In this document: piece by piece, positions 44,115-54,523 of the stretch
Layout: every line of letters begins with the position of its first letter
Position numbering within the stretch: the first letter of the stretch is position 1
From: Methanocellales archaeon
Lineage (GTDB): Archaea; Halobacteriota; UBA148; JAUWXC01
Direction: 5' to 3'
DNA: 64,000 nt
Assembly (NCBI GenBank): GCA_030018435.1
Contig: JASEEY010000002.1
Span: 1-64,000 of the forward strand
The notes under the pieces: generated by a model
Told to the model about the DNA's origin: nothing
Seen by the model: the letters and a program-made list of their open reading frames with translations, nothing else
Databases searched by the model: none
Program-made: the position numbers and the translations under genes

Positions 44115-47100
44115 CTATACGGCATCCTCCAGTTCTAAGCGAGGTGCGATTCCAAGCGTTTTCATTTCGTCCAGTAGTAGTTTGAACGCGTAGCTCATCT
44201 CCACTGGATGTATATCTGTATCGGCTCCGCAATTAGGGCAATATGCCACCTTTCTACGTCTGTCATACGTCGCAATCATTCCACAGTGACCACAGGCAAG
44301 TTCGGTTACTTTATCTGATTCATCCAACAATCGTTCCTTCAGGGCCATCGCAGCTCCGTGACCTATCAACACGTCTCTTTCCATCTCTCCAAACCTTAGG
44401 CCACCTTCCCTTGCCCTACCTTCGGTAGGCTGTCTGGTCAGAACCTGTACCGGCCCTCTTGATCTAGCGTGTAGCTTACCGGAAACCATGTGGTACAACT
44501 TCTGATAAAGAATGACGCCAATGAATATGTCCGCTTGGATTCGTTCGCCGGTAATACCATCGTACATAACTTCTTTTCCCGTATGGGAGAATCCGAACTT
44601 CTTGAGCACTGCACGTAAATCTTCCTCCTTCTCACCGGAAAAGGCAGTACCATCAATTCTACGCCCTTCCATCGTACCCACCTTGCCTCCAACCATTTCG
44701 ATCATGTGACCAACGGTCATTCTTGAAGGAATGGCGTGTGGGTTGATGATCAAATCCGGGACGATGCCTTGTTCCGTGAATGGCATGTCTTCATGTGGTG
44801 CTATCAGACCGACGACACCTTTTTGACCGTGTCGCGAGGCGAATTTGTCCCCCAATTCAGGAATCCTCTGGTCCCTGACTTTGACCTTTGCCAGCCGTGT
44901 GCCATTTTCAGTTTCGGTTAAAATGACGGTATCTACAACTCCTTTTTCGTTTGAGCGCACCGTTATGGATGCCTCTCTCCGCTTTTGTGGAGTTATACCC
45001 CCGAGCTCTGTAGCCTCCTCCAGGAACCTGGGCGGGCTTGTTTTTCCTATCAAGGCGTCATTAGGACCAACTACCGTCTCCGGGTTGATCAAGCCATCCT
45101 CATCGAGGTGGGCATAAACCTCGCTTCCTCTGGCGCCCCTTATCTCGGCATCGGGTATCTCAAATTTATCCTCCTGCCCTCCTGGGTATCTCCTCTCCTC
45201 GCCCTCATACGTCCTAAAAAAGTGACTTTGTCCTAGTCCGCGTTCTATCGAGCCCTTGTTGATGACTAGAGCATCCTCGATGTTATATCCTTCATATGAG
45301 AGTACTGCAACGACGAAGTTCTGACCGGCTGGCCGCATATCAAAACCAACAGCATCGGCCGTTTGTGTCTTAACAACCGCTAGTTGAGGATAGTGTAGCA
45401 CATGTGCTCTTGTATCCGGTCTAAGTTTCATGTTCGATGCGGGTATGCCAAGCGTTTGCTTGATCATCCCGGCACCCATCGTATTGCGAGGCGATGCATT
45501 ATGCTCAGGGTATGGAAGTATTCCAGTGCATATTCCCAAGATTAGTGATGGATCTACTTCGAGATGCGTATGCTCTTCGCTGATATCTGCTTCATTCATG
45601 GCGATAAACGTGTTTTCCTCCTCTTCCGCATCGATATACTCTATCACGCCTTGGGCAACCAAATCATCAAATGTGATCTTGCCATCTTTCAACTGCTGCG
45701 TGTGCTCCTCAGTTAAGAGAGGTTTACCATCTTCTACGATGATGAGCGGTCTTCTGGCCCTACCGGTGTCTGAATTTATTATTATTTCGTGAGTTTTCGG
45801 ATGGTATGCAATGTTAATTTGGTTAGAAATCGTTCCATTTCGCCTTTTTGCCCTTATGTCTTTCACGAACTCTTGTGGGTTCTCATGCGTTCCTATGAGC
45901 GCTCCATCCACGAACACCCTACTCTTCCTCTTTGGTGTCTCTCCGTTGAACTCTCTCTTCAGAGGTTTGACACCGAGCTCATATGGCATGGTCTTTATTA
46001 CGTTGGCATCCTCTACACCGATCGACAGCTCCACCATTTGAGCAAAGTTCTTGACCAATCCGCAGTTAGGACCTTCTGGCGTCTCAGAAGGACATATCCT
46101 GCCCCACTGCGTTGGGTGCAGATCCCTAGCCTCGAAATGTGGTTGCGATCTCGATAAGGGAGATATAACCCTGCGCAGGTGTGACAGCATCGCCATGTAG
46201 TCAGTTCTATCAAGTAATTGCGAAACTCCTGTGCGTCCGCCAACCCAGTTGCCCGTAGCTAAGGGGTGCATCAGTCTTTCTGTCAGCACATCTGCCCTCA
46301 CCGCTGTCTGAACGCTGAGCTCCCGATTCCTGATGCTCGCCCTTTCCAATTGATATTTGATATCTCTAGTAAGACGATTAAACGAAACCCGGAATAGGTC
46401 TTCCATCAAATCGCCAGCAAGTTTGAGTCGCTTGTTGGAATAGTGGTCTTTATCGTCTTCTCCTCTTCTTCCAAGGGCAAGTTCAAAGCACGCTTCGGCC
46501 ATTCGTCCGAGGAAATGCGCCTTTGCGAGCCTACTTCCTTCATCATCACCCAAGTGAGGGAGCAGATATCTATCAATCACGTAATTTGCTCGTTTCCTTT
46601 GGTAATCTCTAGCTTGACCAGCCGCAACTCTTTTGCCCAACTTATCCATTGCCTCTTCTATCGTCTCAACTTCTGCCTCCTCCAGATTCTCCAGCATGAA
46701 CTTCACTATTTCTGGGTCATCTGATACGGCATTCACGATCTCCTGGTCGCTCTCTAAACCAAGCGCCCTTACCAGGGTGACAAAATTGATTCTTCCTGCT
46801 ACCGATGGGAATGACACCTCGAGAATGGAATTGCAACTTCTCTCTACAATGACCAGTGCCCTATATCCACGTCGTTGAGAAAAGACCTTAGCCACTTCAA
46901 TTTTTTCACCGTACCTGTCGTCAAATTCCACGAGAATTTTGTTTGGTGCTAGGTCTTCTAGGCTTATTATGACTCGTTCAGCGCCATTTATGATAAAATA
47001 ACCACCCGGGTCTAGTGGGTCATCACCTAATTTGGTCATCTCCTCGGGCGAGAGACGACTTAGGTTGCATTTATTTGACCGCAACATGATGGGAAGCGTA

Positions 47101-47474
47101 CCTATCTCCGTTTCGACCTCATCCCCTTCCTCGATCTCACCGCTTTCATAATACTCTTTAACTATGGTCATTTTGAGATAAACTGGCGAAGCGTATGTGA
47201 TGTTTCTTAACCGCGCTTCTGTTGGGAATAGCTCCTCCCGTGAGCCGTCCGCCTCCTTAACCATCGGACTTCCGACTCTTATTTTTCCGAGTTTGACATA
47301 TACTTTGTATCTTCCTTGCGGATCCTCTTTTTCAATATCTGTCTCGATTATGCCCTGCTCATCGATGATTTTCTGGAGACCCACATCAAGGAATTTGTTG
47401 AACGAGTTGATATGGTGCTGAGCGATTTTTTCTCTGGCGAAATATGCCTTTGATAAGATTCTCCTATCTAACAT
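44115..47474 (-). CDS. rpoB: RNA polymerase subunit B, single unsplit polypeptide (1119 aa)
   Basis: Complete B'' plus B' regions in one ORF; CGHCG...CPNCG zinc motif. Confidence 0.96.
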   Translation of the reverse strand: MLDRRILSKAYFAREKIAQHHINSFNKFLDVGLQKIIDEQGIIETDIEKEDPQGRYKVYVKLGKIRVGSPMVKEADGSREELFPTEARLRNITYASPVYLKMTIVKEYYESGEIEEGDEVETEIGTLPIMLRSNKCNLSRLSPEEMTKLGDDPLDPGGYFIINGAERVIISLEDLAPNKILVEFDDRYGEKIEVAKVFSQRRGYRALVIVERSCNSILEVSFPSVAGRINFVTLVRALGLESDQEIVNAVSDDPEIVKFMLENLEEAEVETIEEAMDKLGKRVAAGQARDYQRKRANYVIDRYLLPHLGDDEGSRLAKAHFLGRMAEACFELALGRRGEDDKDHYSNKRLKLAGDLMEDLFRVSFNRLTRDIKYQLERASIRNRELSVQTAVRADVLTERLMHPLATGNWVGGRTGVSQLLDRTDYMAMLSHLRRVISPLSRSQPHFEARDLHPTQWGRICPSETPEGPNCGLVKNFAQMVELSIGVEDANVIKTMPYELGVKPLKREFNGETPKRKSRVFVDGALIGTHENPQEFVKDIRAKRRNGTISNQINIAYHPKTHEIIINSDTGRARRPLIIVEDGKPLLTEEHTQQLKDGKITFDDLVAQGVIEYIDAEEEENTFIAMNEADISEEHTHLEVDPSLILGICTGILPYPEHNASPRNTMGAGMIKQTLGIPASNMKLRPDTRAHVLHYPQLAVVKTQTADAVGFDMRPAGQNFVVAVLSYEGYNIEDALVINKGSIERGLGQSHFFRTYEGEERRYPGGQEDKFEIPDAEIRGARGSEVYAHLDEDGLINPETVVGPNDALIGKTSPPRFLEEATELGGITPQKRREASITVRSNEKGVVDTVILTETENGTRLAKVKVRDQRIPELGDKFASRHGQKGVVGLIAPHEDMPFTEQGIVPDLIINPHAIPSRMTVGHMIEMVGGKVGTMEGRRIDGTAFSGEKEEDLRAVLKKFGFSHTGKEVMYDGITGERIQADIFIGVILYQKLYHMVSGKLHARSRGPVQVLTRQPTEGRAREGGLRFGEMERDVLIGHGAAMALKERLLDESDKVTELACGHCGMIATYDRRRKVAYCPNCGADTDIHPVEMSYAFKLLLDEMKTLGIAPRLELEDAV

Positions 47475-47481
47475 GATCCTC

Positions 47482-47718
47482 CTAATCGACCACTAATCGA
47501 TATGCTATTGATTTGCCGGCTGTAAGGCTATCCCTGATGATTTTAACGACATCGCCGGATTTGGCGTCTATCTCTTTACAAATAGGGTCCACACTCTTAA
47601 TTTTTGGCAACTGCTCTTTGGTAATGCTATATTCAGTTAAGAGCGCCTCTACCTCTTTTTTTGAGATTATTACGTGTTCAGGTACCATCTCGTGGTCGAG
47701 TACATTGAATTTTTTCAC
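47482..47718 (-). CDS. rpoH: RNA polymerase subunit H, GTG start
   Basis: [18 protein letters not shown] start preceded by GAGGGTGAT. Confidence 0.94.
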   Translation of the reverse strand: MKKFNVLDHEMVPEHVIISKKEVEALLTEYSITKEQLPKIKSVDPICKEIDAKSGDVVKIIRDSLTAGKSIAYRLVVD

Positions 47719-47738
47719 ACATCACCCTCGCATGTAGA

Positions 47739-47857
47739 CGGGCTCGAAGGGATTTGAACCCTTGGCCACCTGGTCTCTTTCCACAACTTACAGAAACGAC
47801 CTTCCTTTAAAAAGTTGGTTAAAAGCCAGGTGCTCTGCCTAACTGAGCTACGAGCCC
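47739..47857 (-). tRNA. tRNA-Lys(TTT) with 45-nt intron at 37/38 (47775-47819)
   Basis: GGGCTCG/CGAGCCC acceptor, stem CCTGG/CCAGG, loop CTTTTA|intron|A; BHB central helix CTTT/AAAG and inner helix CCAACTT/AAGTTGtGG. Confidence 0.92.
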
Positions 47858-48063
47858 TTCTTTTGAACCTCTGCTCAAAGATGGATATGCGACATTCAAG
47901 CTCAGATACATTTACAACTCCAGACAAACCCTCACCATCGTTGTAGAAACCGGTTGACTGCACCGCTAATGCAATGCATTTATCTCATTTAAACTTTTCT
48001 CTCTCCACTGCAATTTAACAGAAAATATAATCTCTTTGCATGTATTATAATCTTTTCGATGCC

Positions 48064-49290
48064 ATGAAAATAAGATTTCTCGGTGGATGTAGGGAAGTAG
48101 GGAGATCAGCGATTCTCGTAGACGGCATCCTCTTGGATTATGGGATGAAGCCATGCAATCCTCCGCTATATCCGCTTAATGGCTTACGTCCGTCATCCAT
48201 CATCGTATCACACGCTCATCTGGACCATTCCGGCGTGGTTGCAAACCTGATGGATTTAAGGCCAGGGGTATTCATGACGCCGGTCACGCGCGACTTATCA
48301 TTATTATTGGCCCATGATACGCTGAAAATCTCTAAACGGCAAGGCATCTTCCCGTTCGACATGGAGGATGTGCAACTCTTGATGCAGCGAGTCCAGCCGG
48401 TAACATATCAGGACTGTTTCCAAGTAGACGGCTACTCGGTCAGACTTTTTGATGCAGGACACATCCCTGGGAGCGCATCTATCCATCTTGACGGCGAGAA
48501 ACGACTGCTCTACACGGGTGACATCAACACGCTAAATACGAGACTGTTAAATGGAGCATATGGTAGATATCCAGATGCAGATGTGCTGATCATCGAGAGC
48601 ACGTATTTCGGGAGAACTCATCCTAATAGAAAAGAATTAGAACGCCAATTCGTCGAATCGATCATTCAGACGCTGGACGATGGTGGAAGCGCGATACTCC
48701 CGTGCTTTGCGATAGGGAGGACGCAGGAAATCCTGATGATTCTGGATGCGTATGGTCTCAGTCCGTATGTGGATGGGATGGGTGTGGATGTGCAGCAGGT
48801 GCTCGAGAGACACCCTTCTTATTTGAGAGACATCGATGAACTTCAGGATGCATTTAACAATGCCAAGGTCGTCGAGCCTGAGCACCGCTCCTTGATACTC
48901 AAAGAACCATCCATTATCGTTACCACGGCAGGGATGTTAAATGGGGGGCCAGTGCTTTATTATCTGGGCAAGGTGCATGACGACCCCAGAAGCAAGATCC
49001 TTCTGACAGGGTATCAGATAGAAGGAACCAATGGATGGAGCGCACTGGAAAGAGGGTATGTGGAAATAGATGGTGAGATGATACCGCTCAACATGCAGGT
49101 TGAGTATTATGACTTTTCTGCTCACGCCGATGATGCGCAGCTTAAGAAACTCATCAAAGGATGTAAAAATGTAGGGATGGTGTTTCCCGTGCATGGCGAT
49201 GATGCTGAGGTTTTTGCTCAGTGGATTAGGAATAATTGCAGCTGTGACGCGATTGCGCCAAAAAACGGGGATGAAATTATACTGGATTGA
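48064..49290 (+). CDS. Metallo-beta-lactamase/beta-CASP exonuclease, CPSF73-like (COG1236 type)
   Basis: SHAHLDHSG, ESTYFGRTHPNR, SAHADDAQL; start MKIRFLGG likely. Confidence 0.88.
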   Translation: MKIRFLGGCREVGRSAILVDGILLDYGMKPCNPPLYPLNGLRPSSIIVSHAHLDHSGVVANLMDLRPGVFMTPVTRDLSLLLAHDTLKISKRQGIFPFDMEDVQLLMQRVQPVTYQDCFQVDGYSVRLFDAGHIPGSASIHLDGEKRLLYTGDINTLNTRLLNGAYGRYPDADVLIIESTYFGRTHPNRKELERQFVESIIQTLDDGGSAILPCFAIGRTQEILMILDAYGLSPYVDGMGVDVQQVLERHPSYLRDIDELQDAFNNAKVVEPEHRSLILKEPSIIVTTAGMLNGGPVLYYLGKVHDDPRSKILLTGYQIEGTNGWSALERGYVEIDGEMIPLNMQVEYYDFSAHADDAQLKKLIKGCKNVGMVFPVHGDDAEVFAQWIRNNCSCDAIAPKNGDEIILD

Positions 49291-49377
49291 AACAGATTGA
49301 ATTAAAACAAACCGCATAATTTTTATAGGATGAGCTATAATGTGCCCCCAATTGTTAATGATTAACGAGGTGGAATT

Positions 49378-49560
49378 GTGGATATAGCTGAATACGTAAT
49401 CCTTTGCGAACGATGCAAAACCCTTGTAATGGACGGCACCTCCAGTGAGGATGGTGAAGAACCCACCGCTTTGGAACTGTGGAGGAAAGAGAACCGACCA
49501 GGGATCCCGCACTGTCCAAAGTGCTGGTGTACGAGTTTGTCCATTCAAAAAAGAAGGTAA
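49378..49560 (+). CDS. Small Cys-containing (zinc-ribbon-like) protein, GTG start, 60 aa
   Basis: CERCKTL...HCPKCWC; AGGTGG upstream. Confidence 0.6.
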   Translation: MDIAEYVILCERCKTLVMDGTSSEDGEEPTALELWRKENRPGIPHCPKCWCTSLSIQKRR

Positions 49561-49572
49561 TTAATTAAAAAA

Positions 49573-49609
49573 AGGGTTGCTAATCTAATAGACTTAAATC
49601 AACAACCCT
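49573..49609. terminator. Inverted repeat AGGGTTG...CAACCCT in convergent intergenic region
   Basis: 7-bp stem, 23-nt loop, A/T-rich flanks between convergent genes. Confidence 0.35.
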
Positions 49610-49638
49610 AATTTCTAACTAAAAAATCTAGAGTTAAA

Positions 49639-49839
49639 CTATACCACTTCAGCTATAGCGAATCGACGCATGACTTTGTTAATTTTAATCTTAATCTCGT
49701 CGCCCACCTTCGTGTTGGGAACAAATATCACAAACCCCTCGATGCGGGCAATTCCGTCCCCTTCTCTAGCCATATCCTCTATCTTCACGTCGTACGTTTC
49801 CCCCTCTGTTACAGGGGCACTTGATTCTTTTCTATACAA
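49639..49839 (-). CDS. Small TRAM-domain protein
   Basis: [47 protein letters not shown]. Confidence 0.9.
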   Translation of the reverse strand: MYRKESSAPVTEGETYDVKIEDMAREGDGIARIEGFVIFVPNTKVGDEIKIKINKVMRRFAIAEVV

Positions 49840-49925
49840 AACTTACACCTCTATCTCTGTATACATGACATAAGTCATGTTGTTAACAGAAATACCACCG
49901 GAAGTTTATAAAGGTTTGGCTGATA

Positions 49926-50252
49926 ATGGGCGGGTTGGTGATAAATGTGGCTAAAGGACTCCAACAACTATTTGTGTATGAACGAGATGCCAGCAGAATC
50001 GAACTGATAATTCGAATATTTTATTCGATGGCGATAGGCCTGGTATTGGGCATTTATGGTCTCCTTGCGAACATCTGTCTGTTTATTCAGTGGTTCGTGA
50101 TATTGATACTTGGGCGCAGAAACGAATCATTGAGCAATTTTGTCAAGGGATATCTGGAATATTTTGTGTCCATACAGTCGTATCTCAACTGGATGACCGA
50201 CGAGCGCCCCGGCATCATGCCAAAAGCAGTGGAGATACATATAAAGAAATAG
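49926..50252 (+). CDS. DUF4389-like small membrane protein
   Basis: RIELIIRIFYSMAIGLVLGIY, two TM segments. Confidence 0.6.
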   Translation: MGGLVINVAKGLQQLFVYERDASRIELIIRIFYSMAIGLVLGIYGLLANICLFIQWFVILILGRRNESLSNFVKGYLEYFVSIQSYLNWMTDERPGIMPKAVEIHIKK

Positions 50253-50255
50253 GTG

Positions 50256-50894
50256 CTAACGCACTCTCCATTTCATCAAAATGCCCTCATCCATATTTTC
50301 AACGCCCAATAACTCTAATTTTATGGGCTCTTTAAATCCCGCTCCGTCCACGAGCGTTGGCGCATCCTTCCCACCAATGATCATATTTCCGATGTACACG
50401 TAGACCTCATCGACCAAACCCTCACAAATCAACCCCCAGTTGAGCGTTGCACCACCCTCCACCATCAGTCTATTGATGCCTCTACTTTTCAGTTCACCGA
50501 GCAATTCTGGCAGTGAAACATGCTTGTCGCCAACTATGATGATCTCCGCCTTTTCCCTCAGCGCCTCAACTCTTTCGTAGGGCGCGGATCTGGATACAGC
50601 GATAATCGTTGGGCCGTCTTTTCTGGAGATGACTTCCGCATCCATGGGCGTTCTCGCCATGCTATCCACAACCACTCGAGTCGGATTTTTTCCCCCAGAC
50701 CTCACGGTTAAACCAGGGTTATCCGCCAAAACAGTGCCTATGCCGACCATTATGGCGTCTGCGCCCGCTCTAAGCTCATCAACCCGCTTCATATCGGCAT
50801 CGCTCGATATTCTTATTTGCTTGCGTTCGTACGTGGATATTTTACCATCAGCGCTCATCGCAGCATTGATAAAGACGAATGGTCTGGATTTCAT
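50256..50894 (-). CDS. 2,5-diamino-6-ribosylamino-pyrimidinone phosphate reductase (riboflavin pathway)
   Basis: FVFINAAMSADGKIS, MVGIGTVLADNPGLTVR, MVEGGATLNW. Confidence 0.9.
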   Translation of the reverse strand: MKSRPFVFINAAMSADGKISTYERKQIRISSDADMKRVDELRAGADAIMVGIGTVLADNPGLTVRSGGKNPTRVVVDSMARTPMDAEVISRKDGPTIIAVSRSAPYERVEALREKAEIIIVGDKHVSLPELLGELKSRGINRLMVEGGATLNWGLICEGLVDEVYVYIGNMIIGGKDAPTLVDGAGFKEPIKLELLGVENMDEGILMKWRVR

Positions 50895-51745
50895 TTCCCG
50901 CCTCCGTAAGATCTCTCGTGGTAAAACAAATATTCCTGGGCATAGCCAGCATACTTTCCGAAATACTCCCTTGCCAGCTCGCGGATTTTGTCATCGGATA
51001 CGTTTTTGTCTTGAAAATATTCCCGTCGCATAAGTCTTCTCATATGTACATCGATTGGAAACGCCTCCAACTTGTCTAATGAAAATAGTAGGACACAATC
51101 AGCGACTTTATGCCCTACGCCCCGCAGATTCATCAACTCCTCTTTGGCATCCAGATAACTATGCTTTTTCAGTCTTTCTAAATCAAAATTATTTCCACTT
51201 ACCAGTTTGGCTATTTCCAAAATCTCCCTTGCTTGCTTTTTACCGTACCGAAATCCACACATTCCTAATTTGTCCAAAGTAGTTCCTGCGATTACATCTG
51301 GTTCAGGAAAAGTATACTCTATATGATCATCGGACTTAATCACATTTCCAAAATTTTTCGAAAGATTAAAAATTACGCTCTTTATTTTCTTAATCGGAGC
51401 GTTGCGTGAGCAAACATAAGAAATCAGACATTCCCAGGGGTCCTGACTGACCAGCCGTAAACCCCTGTATCTGGCGATAGCTTCCTTCATCAATTTGTCT
51501 TTACCAATCTGTCCGTATACTTTTTCCATATCATCGTCCAATCTAAAATAACTCGCGATTTCCTCCGCAGCAAGATCTGACTTTACAGTTAGAATCTCAT
51601 CTTCCTGCTTTGCCAAGATGACGGAGTTTTTCACAACACCTATCCATTCATCTCCTTTTTTCTGCCATCTAAAGACCTGGCCACAGCGCAGCGTGTGGTC
51701 TAGATTAAAGATCTGTACAGGTATTTGATGTAGTTTCATTTCCAC
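50891..51745 (-). CDS. ogg: 8-oxoguanine DNA glycosylase (OGG1-like)
   Basis: GQVFRWQK, HhH LMNLRGVGHKVADCVLLFSL with catalytic K/D region. Confidence 0.9.
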   Translation of the reverse strand: MEMKLHQIPVQIFNLDHTLRCGQVFRWQKKGDEWIGVVKNSVILAKQEDEILTVKSDLAAEEIASYFRLDDDMEKVYGQIGKDKLMKEAIARYRGLRLVSQDPWECLISYVCSRNAPIKKIKSVIFNLSKNFGNVIKSDDHIEYTFPEPDVIAGTTLDKLGMCGFRYGKKQAREILEIAKLVSGNNFDLERLKKHSYLDAKEELMNLRGVGHKVADCVLLFSLDKLEAFPIDVHMRRLMRREYFQDKNVSDDKIRELAREYFGKYAGYAQEYLFYHERSYGGGK

Positions 51746-51814
51746 TCTCCGATGCTTTTTTATCTTTTTGACCCTTTATATCAATACGTCCTGTGATTTA
51801 TAAAAGGGGGGCTC

Positions 51815-52822
51815 TTGATGGGTAGCAAATTAGCGCCCCATCTTCGAGAAATAAAAAGGGCGCTGGATAAGAGCATTGAAGACGAAAAACTAGTGGCGGA
51901 TTTTAAAAAACTGGTAGAGGATTATAAGGTACCGATCGAAGAGGCTAAGAGGAGTATAATCAAAAAATATAGCAAAGTTGTCGCGGCAGCTGGGAAGCCA
52001 CCTGGATCCACTTCTAACGATCGCAGCGTTAAAAACTTGAGCCAGTTAAAAAGCGGCGATAAAGCTGTGAACGTTGTTTGCAGAGTCCTCGAAGCCAAGC
52101 AGATGAGCATAAGAACGAAAGACGGACAAAAAGACATCATTGGTGGCATAATCGCTGATGAAAGTACCAAGTTGCCTTTTACATCTTGGGTAATATCTCC
52201 CGTAATCTCGGAGGGGGACGTTATCAGAATTGAAAACGCATACGTCAAGGCGTGGCAGGGAATACCTACCGTCAGCATAGGCGAGCGCACAAACATGGTC
52301 AAGGTCGATGATGTACTACCACCCAAAACAGAGCTCAGCGCATCAAAACGACTCACCATAGGTGATGCAATCGCCAGGGATGGTGTATTCGATGTGATGG
52401 TAGAAGGAGATGTCCTATCCATTCGTCCGGGATCTGGTTTGATTGCTAGATGCCCGGAGTGCAAGAGGATGGTTCAAAAAAGACTCTGCAGAGTGCACGG
52501 GAAGGTGGATGCACAGCTGGACATGAGGGTCAAGGCGATTTTAGATGATGGAACCGGCGCGTTGACAATCGTGCTGAATAAAGAGCTAACCGAATGTCTG
52601 TATGGTAAATCGATGGAGATGTCGCAGAAACTTGCTGCAGAGGCAGGGGCCGGTGCGGTGGAAGAAGAGATAAGGAGAAAACTTGTGGGAACGCCACTTG
52701 CGGTCAGGGGGAATGTATCAAAAGGGGAATATGGCGTCGCCCTTGTAGCCAAGGAGGCACGGGTGCCGGAGAGCAAGTTAGAGAATGAGATGGTAAAGTT
52801 TCTGAGGGATGTCTGTGACTGA
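51815..52822 (+). CDS. Replication protein A homolog (OB folds, zinc motif)
   Basis: OB-fold segments; CPECKRMVQKRLCRVHG. Confidence 0.88.
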   Translation: MMGSKLAPHLREIKRALDKSIEDEKLVADFKKLVEDYKVPIEEAKRSIIKKYSKVVAAAGKPPGSTSNDRSVKNLSQLKSGDKAVNVVCRVLEAKQMSIRTKDGQKDIIGGIIADESTKLPFTSWVISPVISEGDVIRIENAYVKAWQGIPTVSIGERTNMVKVDDVLPPKTELSASKRLTIGDAIARDGVFDVMVEGDVLSIRPGSGLIARCPECKRMVQKRLCRVHGKVDAQLDMRVKAILDDGTGALTIVLNKELTECLYGKSMEMSQKLAAEAGAGAVEEEIRRKLVGTPLAVRGNVSKGEYGVALVAKEARVPESKLENEMVKFLRDVCD

Positions 52823-53753
52823 ACGAGAGTTGGCATGGAGGATCTTCGCAGGGGAGTTTAACAGGGCAGACCTTCAGCATAGTGAAGGCGATGATAGAGC
52901 GCCCAATTACATCATCACGCCCACTGGCGCAAAATGCAACAGACTGTTCGTGGTTGGAGTTGCAACGGAAATTGACAACATCGGTGCAGAGGAGGACCTA
53001 TGGAGGGTTAGGGTGTCTGATCCAACTGGGGTCTTTACGATTTATGCGGGACAGTATCAACCAGAGGCAGCCATATTCTTTTCGGAGCTTCAAATCCCCG
53101 CGTTCATAGCAGTCACCGGCAAAGCCAAGATATACGCGCCAGAGGACAGAACTGTGTATACGTCTATCCGTTCGGAAGATGTCAATATCGTTAATGCCGA
53201 TGTGAGGGATAGGTGGGTCTTGAATACGGCGGAGCGAACTATGGAGCGGATAAATGCGATGAAGCTCGCGTTATCCCCTAATATGCATGGAGAAGAGCTG
53301 CGTGATTACTTCAGAGGCAAAATAAGTATGGAATTGGCAGATGGAATCGTCATGGCGCTTGACCATTACCACATTACAGAAACGTATCTCCGCCAGCTGG
53401 TTGACATGACCAGAGGTGCGGTGGAGGGTATTTCTAAAGATGTTAGCAAGAAGCCCGAGTACATCATCGCCAAGCCCACGCTTCCCAAGGTTGTGGGGGA
53501 GAAAAAAGAGGGGGAATACATCGTCGCAGGTCTTGGCAGCAAGGATAAGGCGAAGAAAGCACCAGAGCCAAAAGAGGTCATGTTTAGTTTGCTTGAAAAA
53601 ATGGACCAAGGAGACGGTATCGGTTACTTGGACCTGATCAACGCTGCACGTAAACACAATCTTTCTAGTGACACAGCTGAGAGTGCCATTAGAGAACTCA
53701 TGGATGAAGGGCGTTGTTACGAGCCCAAAATTGGAATTTTGAAGAAAGTGTAA
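52809..53753 (+). CDS. RPA-associated protein (COG3390 type)
   Basis: NRLFVVGVATEIDNIG...LWRVRVSDPTGVFTIYAGQYQPEA; overlaps RPA gene. Confidence 0.82.
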   Translation: MSVTERELAWRIFAGEFNRADLQHSEGDDRAPNYIITPTGAKCNRLFVVGVATEIDNIGAEEDLWRVRVSDPTGVFTIYAGQYQPEAAIFFSELQIPAFIAVTGKAKIYAPEDRTVYTSIRSEDVNIVNADVRDRWVLNTAERTMERINAMKLALSPNMHGEELRDYFRGKISMELADGIVMALDHYHITETYLRQLVDMTRGAVEGISKDVSKKPEYIIAKPTLPKVVGEKKEGEYIVAGLGSKDKAKKAPEPKEVMFSLLEKMDQGDGIGYLDLINAARKHNLSSDTAESAIRELMDEGRCYEPKIGILKKV

Positions 53754-53755
53754 CG

Positions 53756-54523
53756 ATGATTAGATCCATTCTAGATGCGCCAGTATTGGTTGCCGAACGT
53801 CGCAAGCGAATTTTAGTTGCAGCAGACCTTCATCTGGGAATCGAACATGAGTTGCGTAGGAGTGGGGTTACCATTCCAAGCCAGACCGAGAAATTGTTCA
53901 ATCGACTGCTCGACCACATGGGACAAACTGATCCAGATAGGTTGCTCTTACTTGGAGATATAAGGCATAACATTCCATGGATTTCACACCAGGAGGCAGG
54001 GGAAATTCCAAAATTTCTGGGCAAGCTGGCAAGACATGTACCAATCGACATCGTTCCTGGAAATCATGACGGAGGGATGCACTCGTTAATACCAAGTGAT
54101 GCAGACATTACGTTCCATCCATCAAAAGGCATTGTCATGGATGGCGTTGGATACTTCCATGGACATACCTGGCCCTCTGCGGATGTGCTCTCCGTAGAAC
54201 GTGTACTGGTGGCGCATAATCATCCCATGGTGCGTTTTGTCGATTCATTGGGGCATGTGAGCATTGAGCCAGCCTGGATCCTGGCAACTCTCGATGCCGA
54301 TGTTCTGCTGAAGCGCTACAAATCCATAAAAACCAAAGAGGTAATGGTGATGCCTGCGTTTAATGAGCTGTGCGGTGGAACATCGTTCAACACTTCGACA
54401 CCAAAGACGTTGCTCGGTCCCATTTTCACCTCTGGAGCAATTGGATTGGAGGAAGCAGAGGTTTACCTGCTTGACGGGACACATATCGGGAAAATCAAAG
54501 ACTTGAGAAGGTTGGGTGAGTAG
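53756..54523 (+). CDS. Calcineurin-like metallophosphoesterase (COG1407 type)
   Basis: AADLHLGIEHEL, GDIRHNIP, PGNHDGG, AHNHP. Confidence 0.87.
   Translation: MIRSILDAPVLVAERRKRILVAADLHLGIEHELRRSGVTIPSQTEKLFNRLLDHMGQTDPDRLLLLGDIRHNIPWISHQEAGEIPKFLGKLARHVPIDIVPGNHDGGMHSLIPSDADITFHPSKGIVMDGVGYFHGHTWPSADVLSVERVLVAHNHPMVRFVDSLGHVSIEPAWILATLDADVLLKRYKSIKTKEVMVMPAFNELCGGTSFNTSTPKTLLGPIFTSGAIGLEEAEVYLLDGTHIGKIKDLRRLGE

Noticed and set aside
47715-47963. 82-aa minus-strand ORF
   Set aside because: It runs through the intron-containing tRNA-Lys gene and has no domain; the tRNA explains the sequence.
48937-49548. 203-aa minus-strand ORF antisense to the beta-CASP nuclease
   Set aside because: Overlaps a strongly supported plus-strand gene; no recognisable motif.
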